Source: Notamacropus eugenii (taxonomy: Eukaryota > Chordata > Mammalia > Diprotodontia > Macropodidae). Taken from it: DNA of 64,000 bases. The notes beneath the pieces are model-generated. The model was not told the origin of the DNA, did no database searches, and saw nothing but the letters and a program-made list of their open reading frames with translations. Of the stretch, positions 49,137 through 61,205 are shown piece by piece. The DNA is taken from contig NC_092879.1 in assembly GCF_028372415.1 (NCBI RefSeq), positions 100,975,828-101,039,827 of the forward strand, given 5' to 3'. Position numbers and translations under genes: made by a program. The first letter of the stretch is position 1, and the number at the start of each line of letters is the position of its first letter.

Positions 49137-50340
49137 CTATAGCTCACATTTCTTTCCTAATTTTCCACCTAGCATGTTCTTTTCATCTATTTAAAAAACA
49201 CTTGAACTATTGTTTTTAATTGTTGAAACTGGGGTAAACAGGGTGAAGTGACTTGCCCAGAGCCACGCAGCTCTTAAGTGTCTGAGGCCGAATTTGAACT
49301 CATGAAGATGAGTCTTTCTGACCCCAGAGCTGGCACTCTCCACTGTGCCACCTAGCATCCTGAACTCTTCTCTTTAGCTCTTACTTATCTCTTCCAGGAA
49401 TTCAAGTTGAATTTGTGCCCAAACTCTGTTTTTCTTTGAGGTTTAGCTTGTAGATGTTTTTGGAGCCATTATCTTTTCATTTTGTGTCTTCAGGATTCCA
49501 GTCACGATAATAGCTTTTTATCGTAGGATCATTTTTTGTTTCTTCATCCTTTCAGCCTAAATTCTCATTTCAGACTTGACATTAAGGCCAGTCTCTAAAC
49601 ATTTCTGAAGGGAAGATCTGGGCTACTTCTGCTGCTAATTTCTTGGAATTATGTTATTTCAGGACCTCAGGGACATCTCAGGTTCAGGACTTGTAAGCTT
49701 TCAGTCGTCTCTAAGTGATCTGATCCAGGGCAAAGTTTGATCACTTCTCCCTTGATATGAGCTCTTCAAGTTTTCCTGCAGTGGGTTTGGGTCTGAGCAA
49801 CTGGTTCAGAAACCCTTTGCACTTTGCTTGTGTGGAGTTTCCGTAGATTACTGATGGCCTCAGCCATTAGCAGCCAACTGGAAATCTCTGCAGGTTCGAA
49901 GTGACAGAACTTTGATCTGGAATTCCTGTCCTGATTATTATTCTGCAGGCTTCAGGCTGGAATAAAACCTGAAACTGAGAAGCTATTCCTATCCTGGGGT
50001 CAGAGCCCCACAGCTGCTGCTTGTTTCTAAACATACTCCTTTCCCCCATAGTCTAGGTCCTATGCCTGAATGTTCCTCATCCTAGAATGGCAATCCTCAG
50101 TTTACCCAGGACTTGTGACCTGGGACTTGTACTGACAGGCATAGCAACCAGTTGGCACTTGTCCCTGGGATTTCCTTCTGTTCTCATGTGCTCTGAGGCT
50201 CCTGCTCATACACAGAATCTGAGTTGGCAAACTTGTCTCTGTGCCCCCCATGCCAACCTGGGATGGAAAAATGATGCCCTGTGATATTTTTTCAATTTCC
50301 TGCTTTTTTCTGTGACTCCACCATCCTGGCTCTGCCTCTT
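49137..50340 (-). mobile_element. HAL1 element 1, 5' part (minus strand)
   Basis: Continues the ORF1/leader of the 44.9-kb element. It is aligned by eye with element 2 (shared ttgtgcccaaactctgtttt tctttgag). The 5' end is at about 50340, where the minus strand reads ggcagagccaggatggtgga. Confidence 0.65.
49215..49365 (-). repeat. Marsupial core-SINE
   Basis: gtgaagtgacttgcccagag ccacgcagctcttaagtgtc, gaatttgaactcatgaagat, cactgtgccacctagc. Nested in HAL1 element 1. Confidence 0.85.
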
Positions 50341-50987
50341 CTACACCAACCTCTTTGGGTGCATGTGTTCTATTTTTCTTTGACTTGTTCAGAAGAAAGT
50401 GAGGTTCAAGTGAGTCCTGGTCCCTCAAATCTTTCTGTTTTTAATAGTCTTCTAGTTGTTTACCTGAATTATGTGAGACAGTAAATTCATTTTTCATCCT
50501 TTCTTTCCCTATCCCTTTCCTTTCTTCTACTAAGATAATCAAAATATAACAAAGCTACTCACGTGGCCTGGGCGTTATTTAACTTCCTTGATGACCTTTG
50601 GTAACATGAGGGTTCTAAGGTGATGAATATCATACCCCCATTAAACTGTAAGCACTTGATCCTTGTACAGTCTCTTTCAATTTCTCACTTGTATTTACAT
50701 TTTTTAATGTTTCTTTTCTCTCTTTTGACTTCAAAGCTTCTACCCAGCTTTGGCTTTTTTGATCAGGAATGCTTCGAAGTCCTCTATCTAATTAAAGAGT
50801 CATTTCCCCTAGCAGAATTGTACTCAGTTTTGCTGGATAAGTTATTCTTGATTATAAAACTATAATGCCTTTGAGGATATTATATTACAACCTCTTCTCT
50901 CCTTTAGTTGCCAGATCTTGTGTGATCCTGACTGTAGCTCCTTGGTATTTGAACTCTTTTTTACTGGTTTCTTACAGTGTATATATG

Positions 50988-50991
<4 letters not shown>

Positions 50992-51034
<43 letters not shown>

Positions 51035-51036
51035 AG
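50992..51036. repeat. (GT)n microsatellite
   Basis: gtgtgtgt with one tatat interruption, inside HAL1 element 2. Confidence 0.95.
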
Positions 51037-51480
51037 AAGCTCTAGATTTGGGCTATAATGTTCCTAGGAGTTTTCACATTCACATCCTGGATTTCTTTCA
51101 GGAGGTGACTGTTGGGCCCTTTCCATGTTTACTTTACACTGTGGTTCTAATAGAACTGGGCAATTTCATTCATGAATTTTAAAAATATGCTACCCAGGCT
51201 CCTTTTTTCATCATGGCTTTCAGATAATCTAATGATGCTTAAATAATCTTTGATTGACTTCTTTTTCAAGTCTATTGTTTTTGTACTGAGATACCTAACA
51301 TTTTCTTCTATTTTTCTCAGTATTTTGACTTGTAAAAAGTATTTGTTGTCTCATGGAGTCCTTAACTTGTGTTTTGTCCATTCTAATTTTCAGGGAGTGT
51401 GTTACTTGGGCAAGGTTTTGTATCTCTTATTTCTCCTTCTAAATTTTCCCTCCTGAGGTCTCATTTCTTTTCCTCTAGAG

Positions 51481-51705
51481 TAGGGGTTCTTAACCTGGCA
51501 TCTGTGAATTTGTGTGTGTGTGTATGTGTGTGTGGCAGGGGGGTGGGGGGAGGGTATTCAGAACTGTATTTCAATATAACTGGGTTCCTTTGTAATCCTG
51601 TGCTTTTTATTTCATGAGTTTAAAAATATTATTCTGTAAAGATGTTCCTAAATTTCACTAGATGTCCCAAAGTGGTCTATGACACAAGAAAGGTTAACCT
51701 TCCCA
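51481..51705 (+). mobile_element. hAT-like DNA element with (GT)n
   Basis: taggggttcttaacctggca at the left; the right end aaaggttaacct reads as its inverted partner. A GT tract lies at about 51510-51533. Confidence 0.55.
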
Positions 51706-51964
51706 GATGCCACTGTGCCAGGGACACTTCAGGTTTCTGTTTGAACTTCTGGAACCACCACAGTTCAAGTAACTGCAGTACAAAAACAATAGACTTGGAA
51801 AAGAAGCCAACAAGAGATTACTTAAGCATATTTCTCTTTGCAATTATAATGCATGTATCATTTTAAACGCATTTTAATGCTTTTCTTCATTTATTCAAAG
51901 AATTCTGTTAACCTTGTGCCCAAGCTGTATTTTTCTTTGAGATTTGCCTATAGATTTTTTAAAA

Positions 51965-52555
51965 TCAAATTATTTCATTTGTTTTCTGTGTTCTACAATT
52001 ACTTCCATATATCTTAGATTTTTTCCCCCTCCCTCTGCCTCCTTCCCCCCTCCCTCCCCACTCCCTCCCTGAGACGGCATACAATCTTATATAAGTTCTA
52101 CACATACATTCCTGTTAAATACACTTTCACCTTAATCATGTTGTATAGAAGAATTAAAATGAATGGGAGAAACCATAAAATAAAACAAAACATAACACAA
52201 GAGAAAATGGTCTGCTTTATTCTGTGATCCAATTCCATAGTTCTTTCTCTGGATGTGGAAGGTGCTTTGCCTCAAAAGGCCATTGGGAATTTTTTAGATC
52301 CTTGCATTGCTGTGAAGGGCTAAGTCTACCAGAAAAATTCCTCGCACACTGTGGTTGTTGCCGTGTACAAAGTTCTCCTGGTTCTGCTCCTTTCACTCAG
52401 CATCAGTTCATATAAGTCCTTCCAGGCCTCTCTGAAGTCTTCCTGTTCATCATTTCTTATAGCACAATAGTATTGCATTACATTCATATACTACCACTTG
52501 CTTAGCCATTCCCCAATGGATGAGTGTCTCCTTGATTTCCAGTTTTTTTGCCTAT
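51965..52555 (-). repeat. L1/HAL1 3' end
   Basis: Same blocks as 46937-47460: cacactgtggttgttgccgt gtacaaagttctcctggttc, tcactcagcatcagttcata, catcatttcttatagcacaa. Confidence 0.85.
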
Positions 52556-53460
52556 ATTCTCTTCTACTGGGATGTGTCCCTGGCTCCCTAAAACTCTTTA
52601 TCATCAATATCTTTTTCGTTTACTTACTTATTCCTCCAGTCTTACTTTCTAAATAGAGATTTAGGGTCAGGACCTTCACACTTCTGGAGGGAATACTGGG
52701 GCCTTATATTATCTTAATCTGTATTTCCCAGGATCCTACTCATGTATGCTCTGGATATTTGGTGCTGTGTTCTTTGAGGATCACAGGGAGAGGACCAGGT
52801 CGGGGAGTTGAAAGCTTTCATCAGGGCCTATCAGACTGATCTGAGGCATGGTCTGTTTACTGCCTTCCTAGTTCGAGCTTTGCCAGTTTAGGATCCCAGT
52901 TTGTCCTAGGCAATAAAATTTCAGGCTCGTTCCTGGTTGGAGGTACAGTAGATAATTGCTGACTGCAGTGTCAGAAAGTCAGAAGCTTCTGCAGTTGGAG
53001 AGTGAAAGAGCTGCATTACCACCCTGGCCTTCAGATCTTTCCCTGTTCACTTGCAAGTGGATTGAATCCAAGATAAGGATTTGATGTCAATGACAAAGCT
53101 GCAGAGCCGTCCCTGCTTTTTGCCTAATCCTTCTCCAGGGCCAGTGTGACAACTCCATGCCCACACCTGGTCCCTTTTTGTCAATGCTTATCATTCTCCA
53201 GCTCTCTGAAGCATTTGTTAATTATCATCTCTGCCCAGATATCGTCTACTCTCTGGGTTTATGTGTCGCTTTTTTCTCATGGTTCTCCTCCTACCTGTCA
53301 GCTGACTACTTCTCAATCTTCTTTGCTGGACCTTTAATCATGTCGCTAACTGTGGGTGACCTCCAAGACTCTGCACTTGGCCCTCCTTTTTTCTCCCTCT
53401 ATACTATCACACTTATCATATCTCAGCTTCAGTTATTATCTCTATGTACATGATTCCCAG

Positions 53461-53493
<33 letters not shown>

Positions 53494-53507
53494 CACACAC
53501 ACACAAC
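53461..53507. repeat. (CA)n microsatellite
   Basis: About 22 CA units with one GCA. Confidence 0.97.
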
Positions 53508-54169
53508 TCTAGTTTCTCTCCTAAGCTCCAGTGCAAGATCACAATATCACCACCAACTCCCTGTAGACATTTCAAACTGAATGTCCCAGACATATATCAA
53601 ACTCAACATATCTAAAAACAGAACTCATCATCTTTCTCCTGAAACATCTCGTCCAAACTTCCCCAAGACTGTCATAATCTCAATGGCATCCTCAATGACT
53701 CACCCTCATTCCATACACGCAATCATTTACCACATCATGTTGTTTCTTCATCTACAACACATCTCACACATGTCTTTTTCTCTCCACTTCCAAAGCCATC
53801 CCTCTGGTTCAGTCCTTCATCACTTCTTGCACTACTTCACTAGTCTTTTAATTGGTATCCCTGCTTCATCTCCCCTTTCTCCAACCCATTCTTCATAGAG
53901 GATTTTCGTAAGTAGGACTGATCATGTCAACCCTCCTCCCCACTTAATAAATTCCAGTGGCTCCCTATTTTCTTTAGGATCAAATAACCCTTCTGTATGA
54001 CACTGAAAACTCTTATCAGCTGGGATCCTTCCTACATCCACAGTCTCCTTGCACTTGATTGTCCTACAATCTATGACCCAGCCGTATTGGCTTCCTCACT
54101 TATGATACTTCATATCCTTTTTCTTCAGAGTCAGTGTGATGTCTCTATGCCCCACTTCTGGTCACTTTT

Positions 54170-54297
54170 TTTCTTTTTTGAGGCAAACAGGGGTGAAGGG
54201 ACTTGCTTAGGGTCACACAGCTAGGAAGTGTCTGAGGCCATATAAGCACTCAGGTCCTCCTGGCTCTATCCACTGCAGCACCACCTAGCTGCCCTCC
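54170..54297 (-). repeat. Marsupial core-SINE
   Basis: gaagggacttgcttagggtc acacagctaggaagtgtctg, ccactgcagcaccacctagc tgccc. Confidence 0.9.
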
Positions 54298-54640
54298 ATT
54301 TTTTCAATCCTCATCATTCTGCACCTCTCTGAAGCATCTGACATTGTTGATCACCAGTTTTCCTGGGATATTCTGCACTTTATGTTTGTGTCACTTTTCT
54401 CTCTTGGTTCTCCTCCTACCTGTCTCCTGCTATTTCTCTGGATAGGTTGACACCTGTGCTTATACTGCCCTTCCACTTCCCCTCAACCTCTGAGTGTCCG
54501 ATTTGCTTTATGACATAGATCCAATTCCACTTTCCTTAGGAGGCTTTTCCTGGTTCTCCTGGGTGCTCTATCCTTCCCCTAAGGTTAACTTCCACAAACT
54601 TCATACATCTTATATATACTTATGCATATACTTGTTGTCT

Positions 54641-55350
54641 CTGTGGTGAGTGAAAGGTGAAGTGAATGAGGAAACAAAGATTTGAGTTTCCAGGCATATT
54701 GACTCATTAAGCAACGCATGGCAATTACTCAACAAAGCAGGGTCAGGCATCCTCAGCCTCCTCCTGAACCCTGAATGCAGGGGGAGACAGACTTTAAAAA
54801 CATACATTAAAAACAATTTGTCAATGAAGACTAATTAATTCAAAGAAAACACTTAACCAGGATGTAAGGTTAGGTAATCTGATTTCTACTTGGAAGAAAG
54901 TTTTCCAAACTTGGAGGGGGAGAACAATAGGTGAAATTCCCCAAAATCAGAAAAAGAGGGGTCCCCCTCCCCCCAAGTGTCTGTGAACAATCAAAGGATC
55001 ATGGAAACAATAAGTGATTGGTCAACATAGGACAGAGCAGTTTTCAGATAAGACACATGGGTTGTTTGAGCTATAATTGTGATGACTCCTTGTGTCAATG
55101 GTTGGATCTGACCAGGGTTCTGATCAGCATAACCAAGGTCCTTGATTAAGGGTCTCTAAGCAGCAGGAAGAGCTGGTCTAGCTCCTCAGTCAGGCTCAAA
55201 CAATATGATGTTTTCTCCCAATTCCCACAACTGAATAAAGTTTTCTTACAAGACGGAAATTGGATTCAACCCATAACTGAATAGAAAGGGCTAACTCCAG
55301 AACTGAATCACAAGATGGTGTCAGTGTGGTTCACTCAGTTCCCACAATTA
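54641..55350 (+). mobile_element. Solo-LTR-like insertion in L2
   Basis: About 710 bp starting TGTGGTGAGTGAA and ending ..TTCACTCAGTTCCCACA (TG..CA with short inverted ends), with an AATAAA at about 55234. It splits an L2 3' end that resumes at about 55375. No clear 5-6 base target duplication found. Confidence 0.5.
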
Positions 55351-55354
55351 AGCA

Positions 55355-55470
55355 CTTGATGTCCCAATCTTCTCAATTCCCTCATCTCTCCATGAGAATG
55401 TGAGTTCCTGTTTTTGCCTTTTTTGTATCCTCAATGCTTAGCATAAGATCAGGGCTCCTCTCCCACATCC
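55355..55470 (+). repeat. L2 3' end, right part
   Basis: ccatgagaatgtgagttcct gtttttgccttttttgtatc ctcaatgcttagca. Confidence 0.7.
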
Positions 55471-56710
55471 TTAGATCCTGGCCACCCTCTCTACGCTCTT
55501 CTCAGTCTTGTTCTTTGTGGCCCCCGAGGATGAATTGCTTCACAGTAAGTTCTCCTGGTCCTAGTGGCATCACAAGAGGTCTTTGGAGCTGTTCTTTATT
55601 ATAGATATATCCCATGTTTGGTGCTTGGGCTGGTCTTAGAGGGCCAAGAGCCTGGGGCCCCAACTGGGGTTGCTAAGGCCTTCCTGTGTAGCATGTGCTC
55701 TGGCTCCATGGCCATGTTCACTGGCCTCTCACTGAGGCACAGGTACTTCACGTCGTGAGATGATTCAGGAACTCGATTAGGTCCCGAGTTTCCCTGTGAC
55801 TGAAGGTTAGAATCAAGAAATTGGCCACCGAGCATCTTGGGGGACAGAATCACCCACAGGAGGCTTCACCTCTCTTTTGGACTTCCAGAGAAGTCCTAGG
55901 GACCCGCACTCCAAGAAAGCATGCCAAATAGGAGAAGCCCTCAGGCAGCTGAAAACCAGCCTCAGGTGCACTTGGACAAGAACACATTTGTGGAGAATTT
56001 GTCATTTCTTTTGGTTGGCTCCAGTACAGTCATGTTATTCTTAAAGACATAAGCAGTTGAAACTTTTTCTTTTTGTGGAATTTAGCTGAGCCCTCCAAAA
56101 CTTTTTCCCAGGTGATGAACTGGCTAATGATAAAAGAATTTCTGGCTCACCTTGATTTGCTCATGATTAGCACTTCCTGGCTAGGTGTAAATTCCAGAAC
56201 ATAGCCCCTAGTGTTTACCGATCAATTGACAAGGTTCTCCTATGTAGATATTTCCTGTTACTATCAGTTCTTTGTAAATCTGGATGTTCTCTCTGGCTGG
56301 ACAAGAATTCCAATTGTATCTAGTTGGCCTTGTTCTTATATGAGATTGTTAAAAATGCTTCTTGTGCCCCTTTCCCTTGTTTTAACCCAGGAACTGTGCT
56401 CCAGGTATAGAATGAACCTGTAATAACATGTTTCTTGTGGATAGCAGAGAAAGCTATCTATCTGCAGTTCCTCTGTCTTGTCCCACACCCTACTTGTATT
56501 GCAACCCCAACCCTGTCTGGGACCTTCATGACTGGTGAAATAGCAAGTACAGTCTCATCTATTAGTATGGGGTTGTAAGAAATAGCTAACCTGAAGGCCA
56601 GCAACAGGCCTGTCTAATCATGAGATACCACATCCCTCATTCTTATCCTGCAAGTCAGGGTAAGCCCTGTTGTAGATAAGGTACTCCAAGCCCTGAATGA
56701 GTGGTCTAAG
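55471..56710. other. Unannotated DNA, possibly flanking retroviral remnant
   Basis: No family recognised. Short open frames only. Position upstream of the pol fragment makes decayed retroviral sequence possible. Confidence 0.3.
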
Positions 56711-56711
56711 C

Positions 56712-56760
56712 CAGGGGGTGGGGAACCTGGGGCCTAGAGGCCACATGTGGTCTAAGCTAT
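56712..56760 (+). mobile_element. hAT-like MITE ('gaggccacatgtgg' family), left end
   Basis: cagggggtggggaacctggg gcctagaggccacatgtggt; same family as 34097-34257. Confidence 0.65.
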
Positions 56761-56917
56761 CAAACTTGTCAATGCTTTTTTCTCAGTTTCTGTGGCTGAG
56801 ACAAGTCAGAAACGGTTTCCTTTCACTTGGGAAGGAGTCCAACATATTTTCCCATGTTTCCCAAGGGTTACTTGAACTATCCTTCATACTGACACGTTGT
56901 AGTGGTTGGGGGTAGGG

Positions 56918-57002
56918 GACAAGCACTGATTAACCACCTATTTTGTGCCAGACCCTATGCTAAGCACTTTACAAATATTATCTCATTGAATAGTCTCTTA
57001 TT
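56918..57002 (-). repeat. MIR-type SINE fragment
   Basis: cctattttgtgccagaccct atgctaagcactttacaaat attatctcattg. Confidence 0.7.
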
Positions 57003-57009
57003 TCAGGCA

Positions 57010-57720
57010 GAGACCTGAAAGAGGTCTCTCTTCCTGAGGGCACTGATATATACCCCTACATTGATGACATAATGTTGACTGGGTCAAATGAGGTTTTGGT
57101 GGCAGAGGCCCTAGATCAGATGGTGGCCATCATATGAGGGACAAGGAATGGGAAATCACCCCTATGAAAATCCAGGATCCTGCACATTCAGTCAAGTATT
57201 GGGGAATAGAATGGATGGAGAAAATCTAAAGGATTCTAAGTACAGTCTAGAATAATCTACTGGCAATTGTTCCTCTGATCTAAGAAGGAAGCCTGGGGAC
57301 TTTTTGGACTTGAGGTTTTGGAGAATTCCCATTCCTCACCGGGTTATCCTGATGGCCTCCATTTATGAACCCATCTGTAAGTCGACCTCTTTTGAGTGGG
57401 ACCCAGAAAAGGCTACAGCCCTGGAAGATGTAAAGCTGTCTTCCAGCTCACCTCTTGAGCTCTTAGGACTGTGCAAAGCCCATGTTTTTGGAGGTCTCTG
57501 TTGATAATGACCAGGCTGAGTGGAGTCTTTGGTATGTACCAAGGAGGGGCCAAAATAAGTCACTTTTTTGGTGTCTTGAGCTACATGTTCAGTAGAGAAG
57601 TCATACACCATACCACTTTTGAAAAGCAAGTGCTTGCCTCTTACTGGGTCCCAGTTGCTGCTGAACAGATGATACTGGATCGTATAATCATACTTTGTTC
57701 AGAGTAACCAAGTGGTCTGG
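57010..57720 (+). pseudogene. Endogenous retrovirus pol fragment, inactive
   Basis: Plus-strand translation, in shifting frames with stops, has a YIDD reverse-transcriptase active-site box at about 57057-57068 and, further on, a connection/RNase H-like part (about 57300-57690). In the family Pol copies viral RNA into DNA. Here stops and frame changes break it throughout; the flanks are degraded. Class not assigned. Confidence 0.7.
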
Positions 57721-59210
57721 GGCCTGGAGAGCAGAATACTGGATAATCAGAAACTCTCCCTTTGGGGGTGAAGCCTCATGGAGGAATTTTTCTAATACTT
57801 CCCACTGCATACAGTTGAGGTGTCAATACTCATCAGAGACATCATATACTAAATGACTCATTTGGAGCTATTACAAAAAGAGGCAGAAGTTGGGGAACGG
57901 GTCTAGTGTCAATTCAGATAGTTGGGTGGTGATACCATACCGTGCTGGGCACAGGACCATACAATTTCACCACCTATGGGAAAGGTTACCATTCTTAACT
58001 CAAGTGGATCTTAACTTGTCCCCACCTGGCAAAATGGCACTTTCCCACCTTAGGAAAAGAGGGTTACCCCTATTAGCCAACAGCTGTATCACTATGCATC
58101 TGACTTTTGACTTCTACCAGACTTCTCCGCATCTGACTTGTCAGAAGCCAGGTCTGGGGACAAATCAATGCTACCCTACACAGAGCAAGTGCTCTCTTAC
58201 CCAATGTTTTCTTGGAGATTTACCTGATAAAAATGAACTGTTTTTTGGACATAGTTCTGGCTGATCATCTCTAACTCTTTCTTGTTCTTTCCAGACACAA
58301 TGTTGCCTTGACCTCAAGATCCTTGCCCCCTCAGAGGACTCTATACACCCCAAGAAGTAGGTCAGGTCCCCCTCAAATGGCAGGCTCACTTTCCTCTGAG
58401 ATGGTTTAAAGAACTGCTTCTCAGAAAGGGGTTGGGGAAACAGAGTGGTGGTACTGTGGAGGTTTTCTTTCTTTCTACTAGCGTGGGGGAAGCGAAACTG
58501 TTGCTATATAAGTGTGGTTGGTGTTTATTTACATGGAAGAAAGGTAATTTTGAGTTCCTGGATGAGGGGGAGGGAGAGTCTCTATTTGGCCAGTGTAGGA
58601 GGACACATCCCCTTCACAGAGTATTCTAAGGGAGCAAGGATTTTGTGTGATTCCCTTGATGTGGCTCTTAGGGAGGGGGAGGTTTTGGCAGGTGGGTTAG
58701 GGAATATGATTGAGTGGCAGATCCCAGGACACGATTAATATAAGAGATTTATATTATAAGTCTCTTATATTATAATAAATCTTAGCCATTTTACTACAGA
58801 TGACCCTGATGCAGGAAGAATTGTTGACCTTCCAGAAGTTTCCATGCTGTGGCCCTAATGTTCCTGGAACTGCTCCTGCTCATCACTACCTCATGTCAGG
58901 AGAAGAAATACTCAAGCACACTGAAGGCGTAATCATCTGTCATGTAGCTCTGATGTGTTTGGCGCTGTTCTGGTTCATTGTCACTACTTGGTATTAGAAG
59001 GTACATACTCTCCACCACATGGACCAGACTAAAAGACTTGAGACTTGGACTTTCTGGAGGGGGAAGGAAAAACCTAGGATTATGGGTTTTGTTCTTCCCA
59101 TGTTTTTATTTTGTTTTGGTTATTTTGTTTTTCCCTTTTATCTTCTTTCCTCTCTTAGTACTGCCTGGCTAGGAGGTCTATCTAGTAAAATCCCTCTAAA
59201 CATTTAAATG
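57721..59210 (+). other. Probable remainder of the decayed retroviral element
   Basis: Follows the pol fragment. It contains short open frames (57890-58264, 58800-58997) without a recognised domain; one ends in a hydrophobic stretch. No clear second LTR seen, though 59215-59455 is a separate C/T-rich block that could be LTR-derived. Confidence 0.35.
58736..58772. repeat. Perfect 12-bp inverted repeat with 13-base loop
   Basis: taatataagaga and tctcttatatta; AT-rich hairpin. Confidence 0.85.
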
Positions 59211-59469
59211 GTGGAAAATATGCAGGACTTGCTACCATGAGGTGGAATGTGATAAGATAAAGCTGCCCCCTGGGACCTAATTGGCCTCAGTTTCCTTGAT
59301 GCAGCTTTCCTCCTCACTCTGTACCCCCAGTTAACATAGGGGAGGCCCAAGACCAATCTCCTCCTGGGAGTTGATTGGCCCTGGCTTCCCTGAAGCAGCT
59401 TCCTGGTCATCTAAGGGCATAAACTTCCCTTCCATGTGGAATCTCTTCCTGTTGTAGTTGATGGGTGTC

Positions 59470-59632
59470 TAGGATGGGGGTGGGGGAACCTTCTGCCTTG
59501 AGGTTACATTGAGTCCAAGTTTTATAGAACAAATCCTTTAATTAAGGAGATTTATTCTGTGAAGTTTGCATTCAGTCAAAGGGTTCCATTGGAAGATGTA
59601 GAGGGTTCCCCAACCGTGGGCTAGGGCCACAT
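59470..59632 (+). mobile_element. hAT-like MITE ('gaggccacatgtgg' family), copy 3
   Basis: aggatgggggtgggggaacc at the left, gggttccccaaccgtgggct at the right, with the internal ttcagtcaaag block shared with copy 1. Confidence 0.65.
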
Positions 59633-60922
59633 TAGTAACATACCCTAATGACCTACTGATTAGCCATATTTCCAAATGAAGTCAATAAGACAGTATCCTG
59701 AAAAGGCAAGGGAAATAGTATTCTTGTTGCCCATTTTTGCTGTGCTAGGGTAAAGTAAACCTCCTTTGTTAAATGTTCAATGAATTTCAAGCTCCTCCTT
59801 TGGTGCCAACTAGGAGTAAGAAGGTGCTGGTGTTAGAGCTAATGCTCCTCCAGAGCTACACCTAAACTTGATTGTGGAAATTTTCCCAGGAGCTATGTAT
59901 GCTTTAGGATCCTAGTTTAAGAAGTCAGAGAGAAAGGAATCAGTTCTCTTTTCTTGGGCCTGAGGCACCTACAGGACTGAATCAATTCTAGTGAGTCTAG
60001 ACCAGGAGCCCCAGGTGGGCTGGAGGGCACTGTCACCTGTATTAGTCTGGCTGAGATGATACATTTCTCCAGCTGAGGTCAGAGTTCAAGTCAAGGATAC
60101 TAGTCAGGGATTTAGTCATATCAAGTGTTAAGTTAATTAAGGGGTATCAGAATCCACTTTCAGGAGTGAGACATAGGGCTTCAAAGTCTTTATTGTGTCT
60201 AACTAGTGGGCCTATTCTACAGAAGCTTCAGCAAAAACCAGTGGATACTGGAAGACTGAGATATTGAAATGTTAAAGAGAGCCTTGAGATACAAAACAGA
60301 TATCTCCCATTCCAGGAAGCGTGGGAGGCTTTTATATTTCATTTGTGTATGAGGAGGCTGGAAAGACAATGGCTTTGTCTCCGGGACATCTGCCCATACG
60401 TAGGTCCTTAGCCACTCAACTACAAAGGCTCCTAAAGGAATGTGCAAGAAATTTATTCCAAGGCAACAGGTAGAGGAAAGAAAGGGCTTTTGAGCCAAGA
60501 ATTGGTGGATGGAAAGGCCAAGTTTCTCTCAGCTCCTGAATGCAGGTGACAAATGGTTACAGAGCTAAGACTCTGAGGTGGTTAAAGAGAAGAAGCTAAG
60601 CTTGGGATAGTTGTCCTAGAAGAAAAGGCTCTTGTAAAATTTTAGCAAAAAGAACATAACGCTGTAGCAGAAAAAAACCCTGTTATCAAGCAGCCAAAGC
60701 AATGGTAGAAAGTAGAAAAACCATGTGTGTTCCCTACATGTTCCTCACTGCCATGATCCTTTTAGTTTGTTCCTACTTTTACCACCTCCTGGATTCTAGG
60801 CATGTTTATGGGAGTGGGATGTTGGGGGGATGTTTTGGAAATAGTGTTTCTGCTGTGACAGCTGAATAAATGCCTTTGCCAAACTGTTAAGAGGCAGTAC
60901 CCCGGTTGGGGCTTTTGACTAG
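59633..60922. other. Unannotated DNA
   Basis: Nothing recognised. Confidence 0.35.
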
Positions 60923-60924
60923 GG

Positions 60925-61205
60925 TTTAGGAGCATTGTTGGTTGTTGTCCTTGGTGCTTGAAGAGAACAAAAATGCTGCCCCTATGGTGGGGTCCGGATA
61001 CGGTGTGTCCAATATGAGTTCCGAAGGCTTTAACACATGGAGATGTCTGTAAATTTGAGTTACTGCCATTCTGCTCCTACAGCACAATGCCTTCTTTGAT
61101 TGTGGGCATGCTGTGCTGGGCTGTCGTGGATCAATGTCTCCCATGAGATTCTAAAGTTCTTCAGAGGGACCTTGACAGCATCTTTGTATCACTTCTTATA
61201 GTCAC
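60925..61205 (-). repeat. Non-LTR retrotransposon ORF end (RYKD-type C-terminus)
   Basis: Minus-strand translation recalls the C-terminal YKK.YKD..K..LKNF and WETL..D.PAWHAH-type blocks of RTE/CR1-group LINE proteins, with stops. The nucleotide run ttgtccttggtgcttgaaga gaacaaaaatg is common in marsupial genomes. Confidence 0.6.

Larger units (their letters stand above)
50480..53150 (-). mobile_element. HAL1 element 2 (minus strand), with nested insertions
   Basis: A second copy of the same family in the same orientation: gtctcatggagtccttaact, tccattctaattttcaggga gtg (ORF1), then gtgcccaagctgtatttttc tttgag, then a leader-like 5' region to about 53150. Interrupted by a hAT-like element (51481-51705) and an L1 3' end (51965-52555). 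ORF1 has many stops. Confidence 0.65.
53155..54640 (+). repeat. L2 LINE, ORF2 end and 3' region, left part
   Basis: L2-type reverse-transcriptase pieces (ALGPPFFSLYTI at about 53377-53412; a second block, LHLSEASDIVDH at about 54320-54355, hints at two overlapping L2 copies), then ctccctgtagacatttcaaa and ggactgatcatgtcaaccct. Decayed. Confidence 0.75.
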
